Positions 1-11,659 of a DNA stretch of 64,000 nt are shown here, one piece after another (position 1 is the first letter of the stretch; every line of letters starts with the position of its first letter). The stretch is from Chlamydomonas sphaeroides (lineage: Eukaryota > Chlorophyta > Chlorophyceae > Chlamydomonadales > Chlamydomonadaceae). Below the pieces are notes generated by a model. The model did no database searches. It saw only the letters and a list, made by a program, of their open reading frames with translations, and had not been told where the DNA came from. The translations under genes were made by a program, and so were the position numbers. The DNA is taken from assembly GCA_001662425.1 (NCBI GenBank), contig BDDC01000153.1, positions 1 to 64,000 of the forward strand, given 5' to 3'.

Positions 1-2561
1 GGTGAAGGGGAGGGAGGCGGTGGGGGGCTGGGCGGTTCAGGGCTCGGAGGCGGCGAGGGCGAGGGAGGAGGAGGTGGGCTTGGCGGCTCAGGGCTCGGAG
101 GCGGCGAAGGCGAGGGAGGCGGTTGGGGGCTGGGCGGTCCAGGGCTGGACGGTGGCGAGGGCGAGGGAGGCGGTGGGGGGCTGGGTGGATGGGGGCTTGG
201 AGGTGGCGAGGGCGGGGCCGGCGAAGGCGGAGGTGGCGGTGGCGAGGGTGCAGGACTTGGGGGAGGAGAGGGGGGAGGAGAGGGCGGCGGCGGAGAGGGC
301 AGCGGTGGTTGCGGCGGATCTGGCGGACTGGGACTCGGCGGCGCAGGAGGTGGAGAGGGCGGTATAGGTGGGCTCGGAGGAGGTGGCGACGGCGGCGGGC
401 CAGGCGGCCGTGGCGGCGGCGGCGGTGGCGGTGGCGGATAGCCCACAAGGCGGACTGCGTCCAGGATTTTCTCGCCGTCCCCGGCTATGTTGAAGCTCAT
501 GGATGTCACTGCGACGCAGGGCGAGTGAGTCAGGAGTGGGACCACACGGGCCGTGCCCGGGAGGCCTCCTAGCTGCCAGGGCCGCACGGCTGTCGCCCGC
601 CATGCCGGCACGCTGCGTTCCCCGGGGATGTACCATGGGAGTAACGAGCTAGTTGCGAACCTCCGCGTTCCCCAGGGAGGGCAGCAGCTCCGCGCGCGCG
701 CGTGCGATCACGACACGACTCACCTAGCGCGTTGGGCGCCGTGATGTTACACTCGTACCAGTACGTGACCGCCCGCTTGCACAGCGGGTTGCACATGTCG
801 GCGGGGCATGCCGGCGTGAAGTTGGAGCCGTTGGCCAGCCGCAGGTTGAAGATGCCTGGGCGGGTGAATGGGCGGGCGGCGGCAGGCGGGTAGGGAATGC
901 TGAGCATCGCACACTCGCCGCCCTCACCCATAATCGCCCCCCGGTGGGCTGTGGGCTATGGTGCAGAGCGGCGCAACCCGAGGAGGGGCCTCTGCACAGC
1001 CCCGGACGCAGCCGCGACTGGCCGCGCGCTGTGGGCCCGCATGCAGCTCGGGGAGGCCGCAGCAGAGTCGCGCCAGACGTAAACGCAGTACGGCGCGCCT
1101 CACACCTGGTATGAACCCGGACTCGCAGTCACCCACGAAGACGCCGATTGATACCGCGATCAGAGGCGTGGAGAACGCAATTGAGACCGTAAGGTTGCCA
1201 GTAGACTGCGGGGCATGGGGCGACGGAGGTTATGAGGGGCAGCAGGGGTTATGAGGGGCAGCAGGGTGCTGGAGTCGGAGCGCGCCGCGCGCGGAGGACG
1301 TGTGCGACGGGGCAGGCAGGCGGCAGGGGGCTTGCTCAACCATACGATCGCGCACATGGGTGACGCGTGTTAGCCCCGGCGGCGCCTACTCACTCGCCGA
1401 GCTCGCATTGCCAGGTCGCAGCCGGATGCTCGGCGATGCAGAACTATCCCGCAAGGCCGCAGCCCCGGCCGCGTACTTTTGGCCGTTCACCCCAAGCCGT
1501 GCTGCCTCCGCGCACCCTCACGCTTCTACGCCCTCGCGTCGCACGCTCCCTCGCCAGATACCTTCAATTTAGGATAGGCTGTTTGCGATTCTTCTGACGA
1601 CCATGATGGCACCCGTCGCCGGCCCAGGCCGCACCCACCTTGGACGTGCACCACGTGCTCTCGTCGTCGGGAGACTTGGGCGGTCCCGACGAGCATGCAG
1701 CCATGACCGGAGGCCCGGACAGGTTGGCGAGGCAGCTAGCGGACAGCGAAGACCTGAGTGCGTGGGCGCGCGGGGGGGGGGGCGCGACAGGCGGCAGCGG
1801 TGCGGAAGGCAAGAGACGGCGCCGCGACGGTAAGCGGAGGTGGCGGAGCGATTGTGGGGCCCACGGCCGGGCGTGGTGCAAGGAAGGTGCTTTTGCCCGA
1901 GCGGCCGAGCGGAGGCAGGGGAGGCGCGCCCCGTGGGCGGTGGCAGCGTGGCAGGTCACGGGACGCCAGGGCACGATGTTACAATCCCCTGAGGCGCGCC
2001 CCGCCTGACGGAGTGGCTACTGGCGCAGAGCTGCCGACATGGCAGCGGCTCCGTCGCCGCTGTGCTCCGCGGCGTGCTGCCACGACCGACGCGAGCGGCT
2101 GCAGCAGCAGCGCCGGCTCGCGCGCATCCTCGCCCGGAGGCCAAGCGCCATGTGCGCAGCGACCCCGGGGCGTGGCGACAGGGGGGTCGGCTGCGAGGTC
2201 AGCGCTTCGCGGGGCCCAGATTTAGCGCCCAGGGCGCTGCCACCCTTGTCGCACAAAACACAACGCCAAGGAACCCTACGCACCCGCTGTGCCAAGTTGT
2301 GTTGGTAGCTCCTGATCCAAACACAGTCATAAGAAAGCTCCCCGGGGCCGTAGCGGTGGGGTCCTGTGCCTGACACGCCCCTAGCCAGGCCAGCGCGCAC
2401 ACGAACACAGCGCTCAGCCGTCCCCGGAATGCCCGGGGCCCGCCGCCGCGCCGGCCGGCCCATGCCCAGCGTTCAGCTGCTTGATATTGCGCCGACGTAG
2501 GCTGACAGGTCTCCCGTTTGCTGTGCTGCGAGGCGGCTTCATAAGCTGATGCTGCACACAT
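1..2561 (-). CDS. Secreted Cys-containing protein with hydroxyproline-type Pro-rich rod (partial, runs off left edge)
   Basis: Four exons are firm: 1735-1639, 1205-1106, 855-724 and 508-1. Their phases close (0, then 1, then 1) and each is bounded by AG/GT. They encode a small ectodomain with conserved-looking cysteines (AACSSG, STWCTSK, VGDCESGF, ACPADMCNPLCKRA, YWYECNIT) and N-glycosylation sequons, then KILDAVRLVGY and an unbroken rod of (S)PPP/PSPPP repeats to base 1. The rod is the hallmark of volvocine cell-wall and extracellular-matrix glycoproteins (pherophorin-like HRGPs), although the globular part does not show the typical pherophorin pattern that I know. A candidate first exon (ATG at 2561, to about 2255) carries a signal-like segment, LSAVFVCALAWLGACQAQ, but it lies about 45 residues after the ATG, and I could not join its phase to the 1735 exon. 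One or more linking exons between 2255 and 1735 are unresolved. Probable role: wall/matrix structural protein. Confidence 0.6.
1230..1266. repeat. 18-bp direct repeat, two copies, in an intron
   Basis: Two identical 18-bp copies (1230-1247 and 1249-1266, beginning ttatgaggggcag) lie with a 19-bp period just upstream of the 1205 acceptor of the cell-wall-type gene. This is probably a recent slippage duplication in intron sequence. Confidence 0.8.
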
Positions 2562-3666
2562 CGCGAGCTCTGACGCTTACGACCTCAGGCGCGGAGAGCT
2601 GCCAACCAAGTCGCCAGCATGAGCACTCGCATACTGGTATGGACGCGCGGCGCGCATATCTGTTGTTTCGGATGCGTCGCTCAGCAGCACCGTGACCTCC
2701 AGGCTCCAATACACGTTGGTAGCTGTATGCTGTGCGAGCGGTCAAGGTGTGGTATGGGCGTTCGCACAGCGAGCGACTGCGGGCTGTCTGGACAAGCGCC
2801 AGTTAGCGCTGCAACGACACGACAGTAGCAGGCAGACGCCTTCGTCAGGCATATATGTGCGTTTCGAGTAGTTAGGAGGACCGCGCAGCGGGAGCAGGTA
2901 GGCGTAAGAGTCACCGTACCTGGTGTGAAGTGGAACTCGTGGACGCAGGCGGTGCCGTAGGCTAGAGTTCCTTTAAACACTTTCGGAACTGGCGGCTGCG
3001 GATGCCTGGGGCGTCGCGCTTCGAAGTCTGGACAACCCACGGCCGCACTCGACGTAAAATCGGCCGTACGCGCGGCGGGAGGTACAGAGCCGGACCCACG
3101 AGCCCCGCCGAAGGAACAGACATCACCAATGCGGAATTGGGGCGTCAGTTAGAGCTCCGTGGGCCGTCGGCTCAGCGAGAGCGGCGCACTGCGACGCGCG
3201 GCAGTCCAGGCATCGTTGCAGTACACGCGCCAGCCAGGGGTTGCCCCCGGCGCCAACCCGTCGATCTTCAGCGCATCCAAGCCAAGCATTAAGATTCAGC
3301 ATAAGAGTCACTCAGCTCTTAACTTGGTCGCGACATAAAGCGGAAAGGAGCACGCGTTCCGTCGCGATCTGTCCCGCTCCTTTGTCTCGTCATGGTCCAG
3401 ACAAGACTGAGAGTTGCGGCCCTCTGCGGCCCTCCGCTGAATGTAAACTGTTCCGGCTGCGCATGGGTGTATGGCTCGCCCCAAAAAGAGGACACCCAGA
3501 CCAGACGCACACCGTCAGTCATGATGCGGTCATAGCTGAGACTAATTCAAGGGTCTCGCCACACCGACCTCATTGCCCTCACCCCACGGGCCGGAATTTG
3601 CCGGCCGAAGTGCCTCAACGGCAGGACCGTGCGTATCTCTCAACGCATGCCGCTGCTGCTGCCGCT
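2562..3666. other. Gene-poor stretch with possible orphan minus-strand exons
   Basis: No complete gene is supported. One minus-strand segment looks exon-like: about 3001-2923 has an acceptor ending CCGCAG and a donor GTACGG, and encodes PPVPKVFKG...ACVHEFHFTP. A second segment near 3290-3160 reads LKIDGLAPGATPGWRVYC in one minus frame. They could be upstream exons of the cell-wall-type gene, if its true signal peptide lies further upstream, or remains of another secreted-protein gene. Evidence is coding-like composition only. Confidence 0.25.
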
Positions 3667-3686
3667 CTAGCTGTGTCGCGGGCCTC

Positions 3687-3707
3687 GCGGCCGCTTGCGG
3701 CGGCCGC
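3687..3707. repeat. Inverted pair of GCGGCCGC octamers
   Basis: Two self-complementary gcggccgc octamers (3687-3694 and 3700-3707) are separated by five bases and sit in the 3' end of the TnpB/Fanzor-like fragment. They could fold into a short GC hairpin; a functional role is unproven. Confidence 0.6.
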
Positions 3708-3725
3708 TACCACCCCCTCCGCCTC

Positions 3726-3835
3726 CGCCGCCCGGCCCATCGCCGCCCGGCCCATCGCCGCCCGGCCCATCGCCGCCGCCAGGGCGGAAGCAGGCCGGGC
3801 GCTCAGCCCCGAGCAGCTGGAGGCACAGCAACAGC
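3726..3835 (-). repeat. Dispersed repeat, copy 1 (110 bp, shared with 23242-23349)
   Basis: Read on the minus strand, this segment is identical to 23242-23349 on the plus strand, from gctgtgcctccagctgctcg through three gcggcgatgggccgg units to gcggcggag. The flanks differ on both sides. This marks two insertions or fragments of one mobile element in inverted orientation about 19.5 kb apart. Confidence 0.85.
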
Positions 3836-3948
3836 AGCATGTTTAGAGCGGCGTTGAGGTCACGGTCGTGCTCGTTGTGTGGGCGGAAATGCAACGTAGA
3901 ACTGTGGGTGCGGCAAAATGGCGGAAATGCGGCTTGGTGGCATGGCAA

Positions 3949-5734
3949 ATGTGTCAGGAGCAGGAGGGGAGGGGCAGGAGCATGCTGTTACGCTGACGGT
4001 GTTAATGCCGCTCAGCCCCGCTGCTTGTGTTAGTTACCCATTCACCCGGGCACTCAGACACCCACCCATCACCCCGCGACACTTTCTCCATGTCGTGTCG
4101 CCGCCTGGGCAGACTTGCACGCCATGCGCACGCCGCGCCTCATGCCGCATCTCCGCATGCATGCAGCTGGCCGCACCCGCAGACCTGGGGCGTAGGGCAG
4201 GGGCCGCGCCCTCTCCGTGAGACCTCGAGCAAGCACCTCCGGCTCTCCTTCCATGCCAATCCCTATCATGCCAATTCACACGCCCCCTCCTGATGATACG
4301 CCCTTCGTTCCCCCTTGCTGGGGAGCTTGTCACGTCACAAGCAAGGCATGCATAACACACCATGCATACGTTGGCTTTTCTCAGGCATGTGCGACGTCCC
4401 CACCTACCTCGACATGTGCTGCGCAACCGGCGCGTCTGTCGGCTTCGCAAGGCGCGAGCATGGCGGTGGCGGTGACGGCGGCGGCGGCGGTGGCGATGGC
4501 TGGACGGGGTGGCGGCAGCGGCAAACGCGGTCGGTCGGCTGCAGGTGCTGAGTTGCCGGCGAGGACGGGCCCTGCCTGTTTATGGGGCCCACTGTCTGGG
4601 CACTTTCGGCTGCTGTCGCTGCCGCCGCTGGCCAGACTAGCGGGACAAGGGGCGGGGTGCCAGCCAATCTGTTAAAAGTATACCCCGGCCATATATGTCT
4701 GGGTGGAGGGACCGCATCCCGGGCTCTCGGCTCACACTTTACGCGACCGCATGCCACGAATGGGGGCTCCGCAAAATGACCAGCAGCTCGAGTGCATCCA
4801 TCACAGAAGATTGTTGGCATAGCAATTCTGTAGCCAAGTGCAGCAAGCAGATTGATGCGTGAGCTAGCTATGGAGGAGTCCATGAGAACAATGACGTGCC
4901 GCCAGACTAGCTGCTTCGAAGCGCATTCTTTGTTTTGGTCCTACCGGCCGACAGCTACCGCACAAGAAAGCACGCACGCAGCTTGCTGAATAAACGATTG
5001 ACTTCCCGCAACTCTGCTAACCAGCGGCGTCCGGCGGTGCGCAGGGGTCCCCACATACACAACACGCGCATGCCCAACCAGCACCCGCACAACCACGCAC
5101 TACATCGCTCGCAGCTTCGCATATTTCATGGGCGCTGACGCGCGGAGCAAGTGACTGACTACGACAACTACTTGGATAGGACACGCATGCCAGATCGACC
5201 GTCGGCTTGTACGAGCAACACAGGCCTACTCCTCCTTCCACGCCTTGTACCCGCCTGCAGTCCCTCCCCTGGCTTCGCCCGCCTGCGCAAGTCTTGCATC
5301 GCCACGTCGCCCCCGCCCCACACACCGCCCTCTGTCGCACGTGTCACGATACGGAGCTAAGCTGATGCCTGGCTGCAGTACATGCCGTACACATGCCCCC
5401 GCAAGCGTTACGGCGCGTCACGGCACGCCCACGCTGCATCCAGCCGGCGCATTGCGGCGCCGAGGAGCCGCGGCAACCAGTCCACAGCGCACCCTGCACA
5501 CATGCCGCGTGTGGGGTTCTGTTCTACTTAACACTTGCACACACACACATACACCCCTAGCGCGTACATGTTCGGTACCCAGGGCGCTCGCGGCTGAGGC
5601 AGCGCCGGCCATTGCAGGCCGCGCCCCACCCAACCAACAGCACACACACCCCATCCCTGCAGCCCCGGCCGGCCAGGCACTCCCGTCGTGCCGCCCGCCC
5701 GCGCGCGCCCGGCCGCGGCACCGCCGCCCCGCGC
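3949..5734. other. Noncoding; probably 3' UTR of the downstream-converging minus gene plus intergenic DNA
   Basis: No exon chain on either strand is supported. The part nearest 5734 must include the 3' UTR of the 1610-residue membrane-protein gene that stops at 5735, but I found no minus-strand TGTAA here. A short CA-rich stretch occurs at 5532-5555. Open frames in this stretch lack codon bias and splice context. Confidence 0.5.
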
Positions 5735-8700
5735 CTAGCCGTCGCTGTCCGAGCCCGCCGTGACGCTGCCGGGCGCCAGCGTGACCAGGCGCGGCAGCTG
5801 CTCGGGCCAGCTCGCGGCCAGCTCGCGGTACACGGGCGAGCTCCGGAACCCGCGCCACGCTTCGGACGCCATGAAGGCACGCAGCGCCTCGCGCCGGTGC
5901 GCTAGCAGCGCAGCCAGCGGCACCTCGCACTCCCCCGCGGGGGCCGGCGGGAGCCCCGCCACCACGGCCGGCTGCGCGGCGTCACTGCCCGGCAGCACGG
6001 CCACCCGGAACATGAGCACCGGCGGCCCGCCCGGCTCCGTGGACTCCGCCACGCGCACGCTGACGACCCGCGCCGCGGTGCCGTCGCGGTCGCAGCCGCA
6101 GTCTGGGATCGGGCTGAGGCCGTAGGCCGCGCCCGAGCCCTGGCGCCGCTGCACGCTGCCTGTGCGGCCGCGGCGGCTGGACGCGATGCTGCTGCGGGCG
6201 CTGCTGCGGGCCGAGCCCTTGAGCGCGGGCCGGATGGGCTGACCGCTACGGTCCGTGGGCACGGCGCGCGCCGAGTTGCGCGCAGAGGCGTCGTGGTGCC
6301 CCGCGTGGGAGGGCCGGTGCGAGCGCAGCAAGGGAGACTCGGCCGTGGCGGCCTGGCGCGCCGGCGCCGGGAGCCTGTGCGCGGCGCGGGGAGGGGCAGG
6401 GCAGGGTGCGCTGGTCAGAGAGGCACACGCCGGCAGTCAAGCGGCGCGCCCGGAGCCTGCGGCCGCTACGGGCAATGTGCGGACCGCAGGGGGCCGCCAC
6501 CACGCGCAGGCAGTGCAGGCAGTGCAGGCAGTGCAGGCAGTGCAGGCAGTGCAGGCAGTGCAGGCAGTGCAGGCAGTGCAGGCAGTGCGGCCCCCGACCC
6601 ACCGCTGGTTGTTGGAGGAGAAGAGGTCCCACAGGATGTCCGACAGCACCGCTGCGCCGCCAGCCACCGCGCGGTGGTCACGCTGCCGCCGCCGCATCAC
6701 CTTGCGCACGCCGCCGCTGCCGGGCCGGCCGCTGCCCGGCCGGCCGCCGCTGCCCGGCCGGCCCCCGCTGGTCAGCCGCGCGCCGGCAGCGCCCGGGGCG
6801 GTGCCTGCGGCGCTCGCGGCTTCGGCCATCGCCCGACGCTGCTGCCGCTGGCGCAGCATCAGCGCCAGGCGCTGCGCGGACGTCGACGCCAGGTTGATCT
6901 GACCCCGGCCACCGCCAGCAAAGCCGCCATCGCGGGGCGGGCTGGGCCGGTGCGGCGCGCCGCTGGAGTGCGAGCTGGGGGTTGGCGGGCCCGGCTGCGA
7001 CGGCGACGGCGACGGCGACGGCGACACGGCCGCCGCGCCGCCGGGGGCCCTGTCGCCTGGAAGCGCCGCCCCAGCGACTGTGGTGCGTCCAGCGCGCAAA
7101 GACCTGCTGGCTCCCTTCGACCGCTGTGCGTGCCATGGCGGCGTGTCAGTGGCGCGCAGGAGAGGCGGCGAGGACGCAACGGGGGCCGGTGGTTCCGAGG
7201 CCGGCGGGCTTCGAGTCCGGGCCGGAGGCGGGTCTACGTCGGCCCCGCCGTCTGGCGCCTTGGGCCGCGGCGGCCGGCGCGCGCGCGGCGGTGTGGGCGG
7301 CCTCGGCAGGCCCAGGGGCAGCGGCTCCTCGTCATCGAGCAGCTCCCGCGCAGGCGCCGGCGGCCGTGACGGCATCAGCCGGCCCGTGGGCGGTGACGGG
7401 CTGAGCGCCGTCGGCAGCGGCGGCGCCCAGGGGCTGACGGCTCGTGACGGCAGGAACGCCTGCGGCGGCGGCGGCAGCGACGGGCTGAGCGGCGCCATCG
7501 CCAGCACTGGGGACGGCGGCGGCGGCGCCGCCGCCGCCGCGGCCATGGCCTCCTCCAGCTGCAGCCGTGGCGGTGGCAGCCCTAGCTGCGACCTCTGCGG
7601 CGGCGTCGGCAGCCGCAGCCTCTGGACGTGATGCGAGACCACGGGCGGCGCCCGCCGCGAGCCCGCCGGCGAGCCGAGCGGCGACGCCGGGCGGGCCGTG
7701 GCGGCGCCGCCGCCACCAACGCCCAGGCTGGGCGGCGTGAGGAGGTAGCTACGGGCGGCGGCGCCCGCCTCAAAGCTGCACTCCCGGGAGCAGGGCACGC
7801 CGACCGGGGAGCCCGGCACCGATATGTCGGCTTCGCTGGCGGCGCCGCCGTCGAGGTCGATGGCCACCATGCCGCCGACGGCGGCGAGCGCAGCCTCCGC
7901 CGCCGCCGCCAGGCCGCCAGCGTCGGCGGAGCCGCGGCGGGAGTCGGAGGGCGCGGTGACGCTGCGCTGCAGCTGCTGCGCGTGCTGCTGCTTGAGCGCT
8001 GCTAGGAAGGACGGCTGCGGGCGGGCGGGGGCAGGGGCACAGCGGGCTAGGCGCTCGGCGGCAACGCAAGCAGCGATGCGGCACGCCGCCTGCCCGTCCG
8101 CGCCTCAGGGCTGCGCGTCCTCCGGTCCCCTCCCAACAGCAAAAGGCTGTCCGCCGGGCCGAACGGTGTCGGTTCCCAGCTGACCACGCCCCCGTGCGCG
8201 ACTACCCCCGCCGCTGTCCCAGACCCCACCCCACCTTGGGCGCCACGAAGGACTGCACATCGGACGTCGCCACCTCCGGCAGAACCCTCCGGCTGCGACC
8301 CTCGCCGCTGGCCCGGACCGCAAGACTGCTGGCAAGCCCACTGAAGAAGCTGCCGCGCGGCGTCGGCGCCGCGCCCGAGCCGCCACCGCCGCCGCCGCCG
8401 CCGCCGCCGTCAGGGTGCTCGCCGTGCCACGTCCACGACCTCCCTTGCTCCTCGCCCGACCCGTCGTCCGGATCGCACCCCGCCCGGCCCAGCGTCCAGG
8501 CGCGGCGCTTGGCGTGCGCGGCGCTGTCGGACGGCGACCCCGGCATGCTGCTGCCCCCAGAGCCAGGCCGGCTGCGGCCCCCGGCCCCGGCCGCAGCCAG
8601 CCGCATCAGCCGCGCGTGCGAGCCCTGCCGGCTGCCGCTCGCCTCCAGGCCGCCGCCGCCCGTGAGCTGCAGCTGCGGCTGCGCCCCCGAGCTGTGCGCC

Positions 8701-11659
8701 GAGCCGCCGCCCGAGTCGGTGGCTCGCCGCAGCCGCGCGTTGAGCTCCGCCACCATGGCCAGCAGCGGCGACGCCGCCGCCGCCGCCGCCGATGCCGGCC
8801 CGGACGCGATGGCGGCAGCCGCTGGCGGCGGCGGCGATTCGGCGTGGGGCGGCGCCCGGAGCTGGTGGTCCGCCAGCGGCCGGGGTGAGCGCGGCGCTGC
8901 TGGCAGCGCGGCGGGCCGGCCGTCGTCGGGGGCGGCGTCAGGCAGTGCCACGGTGCTCAGCCGGGAGCGAGGCCACAGGAGGCCCCGCGCGCGCGGCGAG
9001 AGCTGCGCCCTGGCTCCGCCCTGGCTGGTCGTGGCTAGGGCCGGGCCGGCCGCCGGGGCGGCGGCGCCGCCGCATCCCTCTGACGCCGCGCGCTGGCCGC
9101 CCCGGTGGTGGCCCTGGCCCTCGCCTCGCATGCTGCGGAGCGCGTTCAGGAAGCGCGTCTGCAGCAGCAGCTCGCGGCCGCGCGAGGCCCACAGCGACAC
9201 CCCAGACCTGCCGCCTGCTGGCGCCGCGGCGGCGCCGTCGACGGCGCCGTTCGAGCCGTCACCGGCGGCAGCTCCAGGCTCGTCCACTGCCGTCGCCGGC
9301 GGCGCTGCTGACAGCTTCCGGCGCGCCGCGTTGCTGCCGCCAGGATAAGCCCCGCCGCGGCCCGAGGCCGAGGCCCGGTCGTCGGCGTGCTGAGGGTCCG
9401 CCGGCGCGGCGGCGACGGCGGCAGCCGCAGGCACCGCAAGGTCCACAGCCGCGGCGGCTGCGGCGGCTGCGGCGGCTGCGGCGGCTGCGGCGGCTGCGGC
9501 GGCGAGCTCGCCGCTGACCAGCGGCGTGCCGTCAGAGGTGGCGGAGCAGCCGCCCAGCGGGTCGGCGGCGCCGTCGGCGGCTCGCGGCTGCATGGCGGGG
9601 CCAGGAGGGGGCCGCTTCAGAGGCCGGGTACGTGTCAACCACCGGCGCCGCGCTAGCGTCGCCGCGCCGTCCCACTGCCACTGCCCCTGGCTACGCTAGG
9701 TCGGCGGCGTGCCATTGCAGCAGCCCCCCGCCGGCAGCGCACCCGGCCAGGCAGTAACGCGCACGGACACACTCGCAAGCCCAAGCGCGCACCTTGGCAG
9801 CGGCCGGGGGCACGGCGGCGGCCAGCTGCTCGTCTGCAGCCGGCTGATCGCCCGCCTGGCCTCCCGGCTGATGCCCCAGGCCCAGGCCCAGGCCCAGGCC
9901 CTGGTCAGCCAGCTCCGCGACCTTGCGGCGGCGCCGCCACCGCGCCACCAGCAGCGGCGTGAGGCCGGCCAGCAGCAGCACCCCCACGGCGGCGCCCACC
10001 GCCACGCCCACTATAGCGCCGGTGCTCAGCGCGGCGTCGCCGCCACCGCCGCCGGCGGAGCGCGAGCTCAGGGACGTCGAGTCCTGGGGTCGCACACGGC
10101 AGGGGTCGGGACTGGGCTCTGCATCCTCATCCTCAGCAGCAGCAGGGCATGCGCTCGCCGCATCACAGGCGCGCCGTGGCAAGCAGGCAGCGCGGAGGCG
10201 CCAGGATGAGCAGTCAGCGGGTGCTGGCGCGGCCCGCCTGCCCCCGCGCAGCTCTCACCCGGTCGAGGCCCGAGCCGCCCTGCGCCCCGGGCTCGATCAG
10301 CACCTCGCACACGTCGCCCTCAGCCAGCCCCGGCGGCGGCGGCGGCGCCGCCGCCGCTCCGCCCGGCGGCAGCGCGCCGCAGGCGGCGCCGTACAGCTCC
10401 ACGCCGCGCTCCGACAGCGGCACCAGGTACGTGACGCGCGCCTGCGTCGCCACGCTCACGGCCGGCAGCGCCGGCGCGCACACCAGCATGCCGTCGGTGG
10501 CGGGCGACGCCTGTAGGAGCGGAGGGGTTGAGGGCCGCCGTGCTGACCTGGCGTGCGGGGGGCTCTGGAGACCAGGCGCCAGGCTGGGCTGCATCCTAGC
10601 GCGCCAACGCGCAAAGCAGGCCTGCACTGCATGGCTGGCATCAGAGCCTCCCCGCCCTCACACAGGGACAGATTCGTCAGCTCCAGGCGGCGCCCGACCG
10701 CATAGCATAGGTCATGCCGGCGAGCCAAGTCAAGGCCCCGAAGCTGCAGCACCCCTCTAATAGCCCCAACGCACCGCCCAAGCCGCCAGCTCCTGGTGCA
10801 CCAGCGACTCGACCGAGCCGCCGCCGTCGGCGGCACCGCTGGCTGCGCCCCTCAGCGTCGCACTCAGCATCAACGCCACGACGACCGCCGATGCCGGGGC
10901 GCCCGACGCCGACCCCGCCTGCGGCGCGCAGGCGTCGCCGCCAGCGGCCAAAAGGGCCCGGCCCGTCGGGCCACCGGCGCCGGAAGCAGCGCCCGTCAGC
11001 ACGCCGCGGCTGCCAAGCAGTATCCGGCGCCCGCCGGCGGCGCCGCCAGCCGCAGGGGCGCCTGCATGCGCGCCACATGCCGCGGAATCCACCGCCAGGG
11101 TGATTGCCGTCAGCTGCTGCGCCGCGTGTTGGGTGAGGCTGGCGGTGAGGCGGCGGAGCAGCAGGTCGTCGCAGCTTGGCGGCGCCGCCGCCGCCGACGG
11201 CGGCAGCAGCAGTAGCGGCGCCGTCAGCGCCCACCCGAGCACGGTAACCTCCGCCGCGCCGGGGAAGCGCTCGCTCTGCAGCCCGCCGTCGTCCGGCCAC
11301 AACTCCGCGTCCGCCACCGTCCGGTTGCGGCTCAGTCGCAGGACGCCTGCGGGCGACGCGTCGTCGCCAAGGTGTGCTGGGATGCCCAGGGCTGACAGGA
11401 GGGCTTGTGGCGCCACGAATGGCAGCGGAGGGCGCCGGCGCTGCCCGGCTGGCGGCGAGGCTGCGAGGGGGTGCGACAGCCAGGGCTGCGCCGGCGGGCC
11501 GCCGGCTGGGGGCGCGGCGGTTGTCCCCAGCGCGCGCAGCGCATCTGCTGGGAGCGGACCATCGCTGCAGCGCACCGTCTGAAGCACGCCCAGCAACACG
11601 CTGGCGTACATTAGCAGCTGCGCCGACGCTGGCCACCGCCTCAGGGAATGTCCGCCCAT
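5735..11659 (-). CDS. Predicted single-pass membrane protein with a very long disordered cytoplasmic tail (1610 aa)
   Basis: Six exons close in phase: 11659-10775, 10510-10259, 10083-9793, 9587-8235, 8014-6603 and 6374-5735. The protein starts MGGHSLRRWPASAQLLMYAS with a signal peptide (to about residue 32, ...QTVRC). An ectodomain of about 370 residues follows, containing SRNRTVADAELW and a second region, LVCAPALPAVSVAT, with cysteines. One TM helix (TGAIVGVAVGAAVGVLLLAG, about residues 402-428) is followed by ARWRRRRK, a positive-inside stop-transfer signal. The remaining roughly 1180 residues are Ala/Ser/Pro/Gly-rich with an approximately 20-Ala run, many SP sites and no catalytic domain that I recognise. 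The last exon ends in a more ordered segment (LLAHRREALRAFM, SEAWRGF, VYRELAASWPEQL). It is divergently paired with the gene at 12435, which has the same architecture. Function unknown; a receptor/adaptor or wall-sensor role is only inferred. Confidence 0.8.
6506..6586. repeat. 9-bp minisatellite, nine perfect copies, intronic
   Basis: Exactly nine perfect tandem copies of gcaggcagt lie in the last intron of the 1610-residue membrane-protein gene, close to its donor at 6602. Because the unit is 9 bp, it reads as an open Cys-Thr-Ala frame on the minus strand, but the donor GTGGGT and phase agreement with the 6374 exon place it inside the intron. Confidence 0.9.
9446..9503. repeat. Coding GCN tract (poly-Ala, about 20 residues)
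   Basis: A 9-bp unit (ggcggctgc) repeats about five times and encodes, on the minus strand, an uninterrupted alanine run shortly after the transmembrane helix of the 1610-residue protein. Length polymorphism is expected. Confidence 0.8.

Larger units (their letters stand above)
3667..3948 (-). pseudogene. C-terminal fragment of a TnpB/Fanzor-like (IS605-OrfB type) nuclease
   Basis: The minus frame ending at the TAG at 3667 reads ...PHNEHDRDLNAALNM, then LQLLGAERPACFRPGGGDG and a Gly/Asp/Pro tail. D-R-D-x-N-A-A-x-N is the RuvC-III signature of TnpB (IS605 OrfB) proteins and their eukaryotic relatives, the Fanzors; the ERPA tail after it also occurs in this family. The zinc-ribbon CxxC pairs that should precede it are absent or decayed, and no RuvC-I or RuvC-II region was found upstream (3950-5700). 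I therefore call it a relic end, not a working nuclease. The tail includes three copies of a 15-bp unit (GDGPG repeats). Fanzor homologues are known from chlamydomonadalean genomes. The alternative, a chance match inside a Pro/Gly-rich gene, is less likely because the same DNA recurs near 23.24 kb. Confidence 0.55.

Noticed and set aside
3847..3960. Plus-strand CSLCGRKC motif considered as a zinc knuckle
   Set aside because: It is the antisense reading of the TnpB/Fanzor-like C-terminus, which has the stronger motif and a matching second copy.
6506..6586. Tandem repeat considered as a CRISPR-like array
   Set aside because: Units are 9 bp with no spacers, and the context is a eukaryotic intron.
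6293..7369. Plus-strand frame with Gly-Ser-Ala repeats over the 9-bp minisatellite
   Set aside because: The repeat is intronic on the minus strand and the rest is a shadow of exon 5 of the minus gene.
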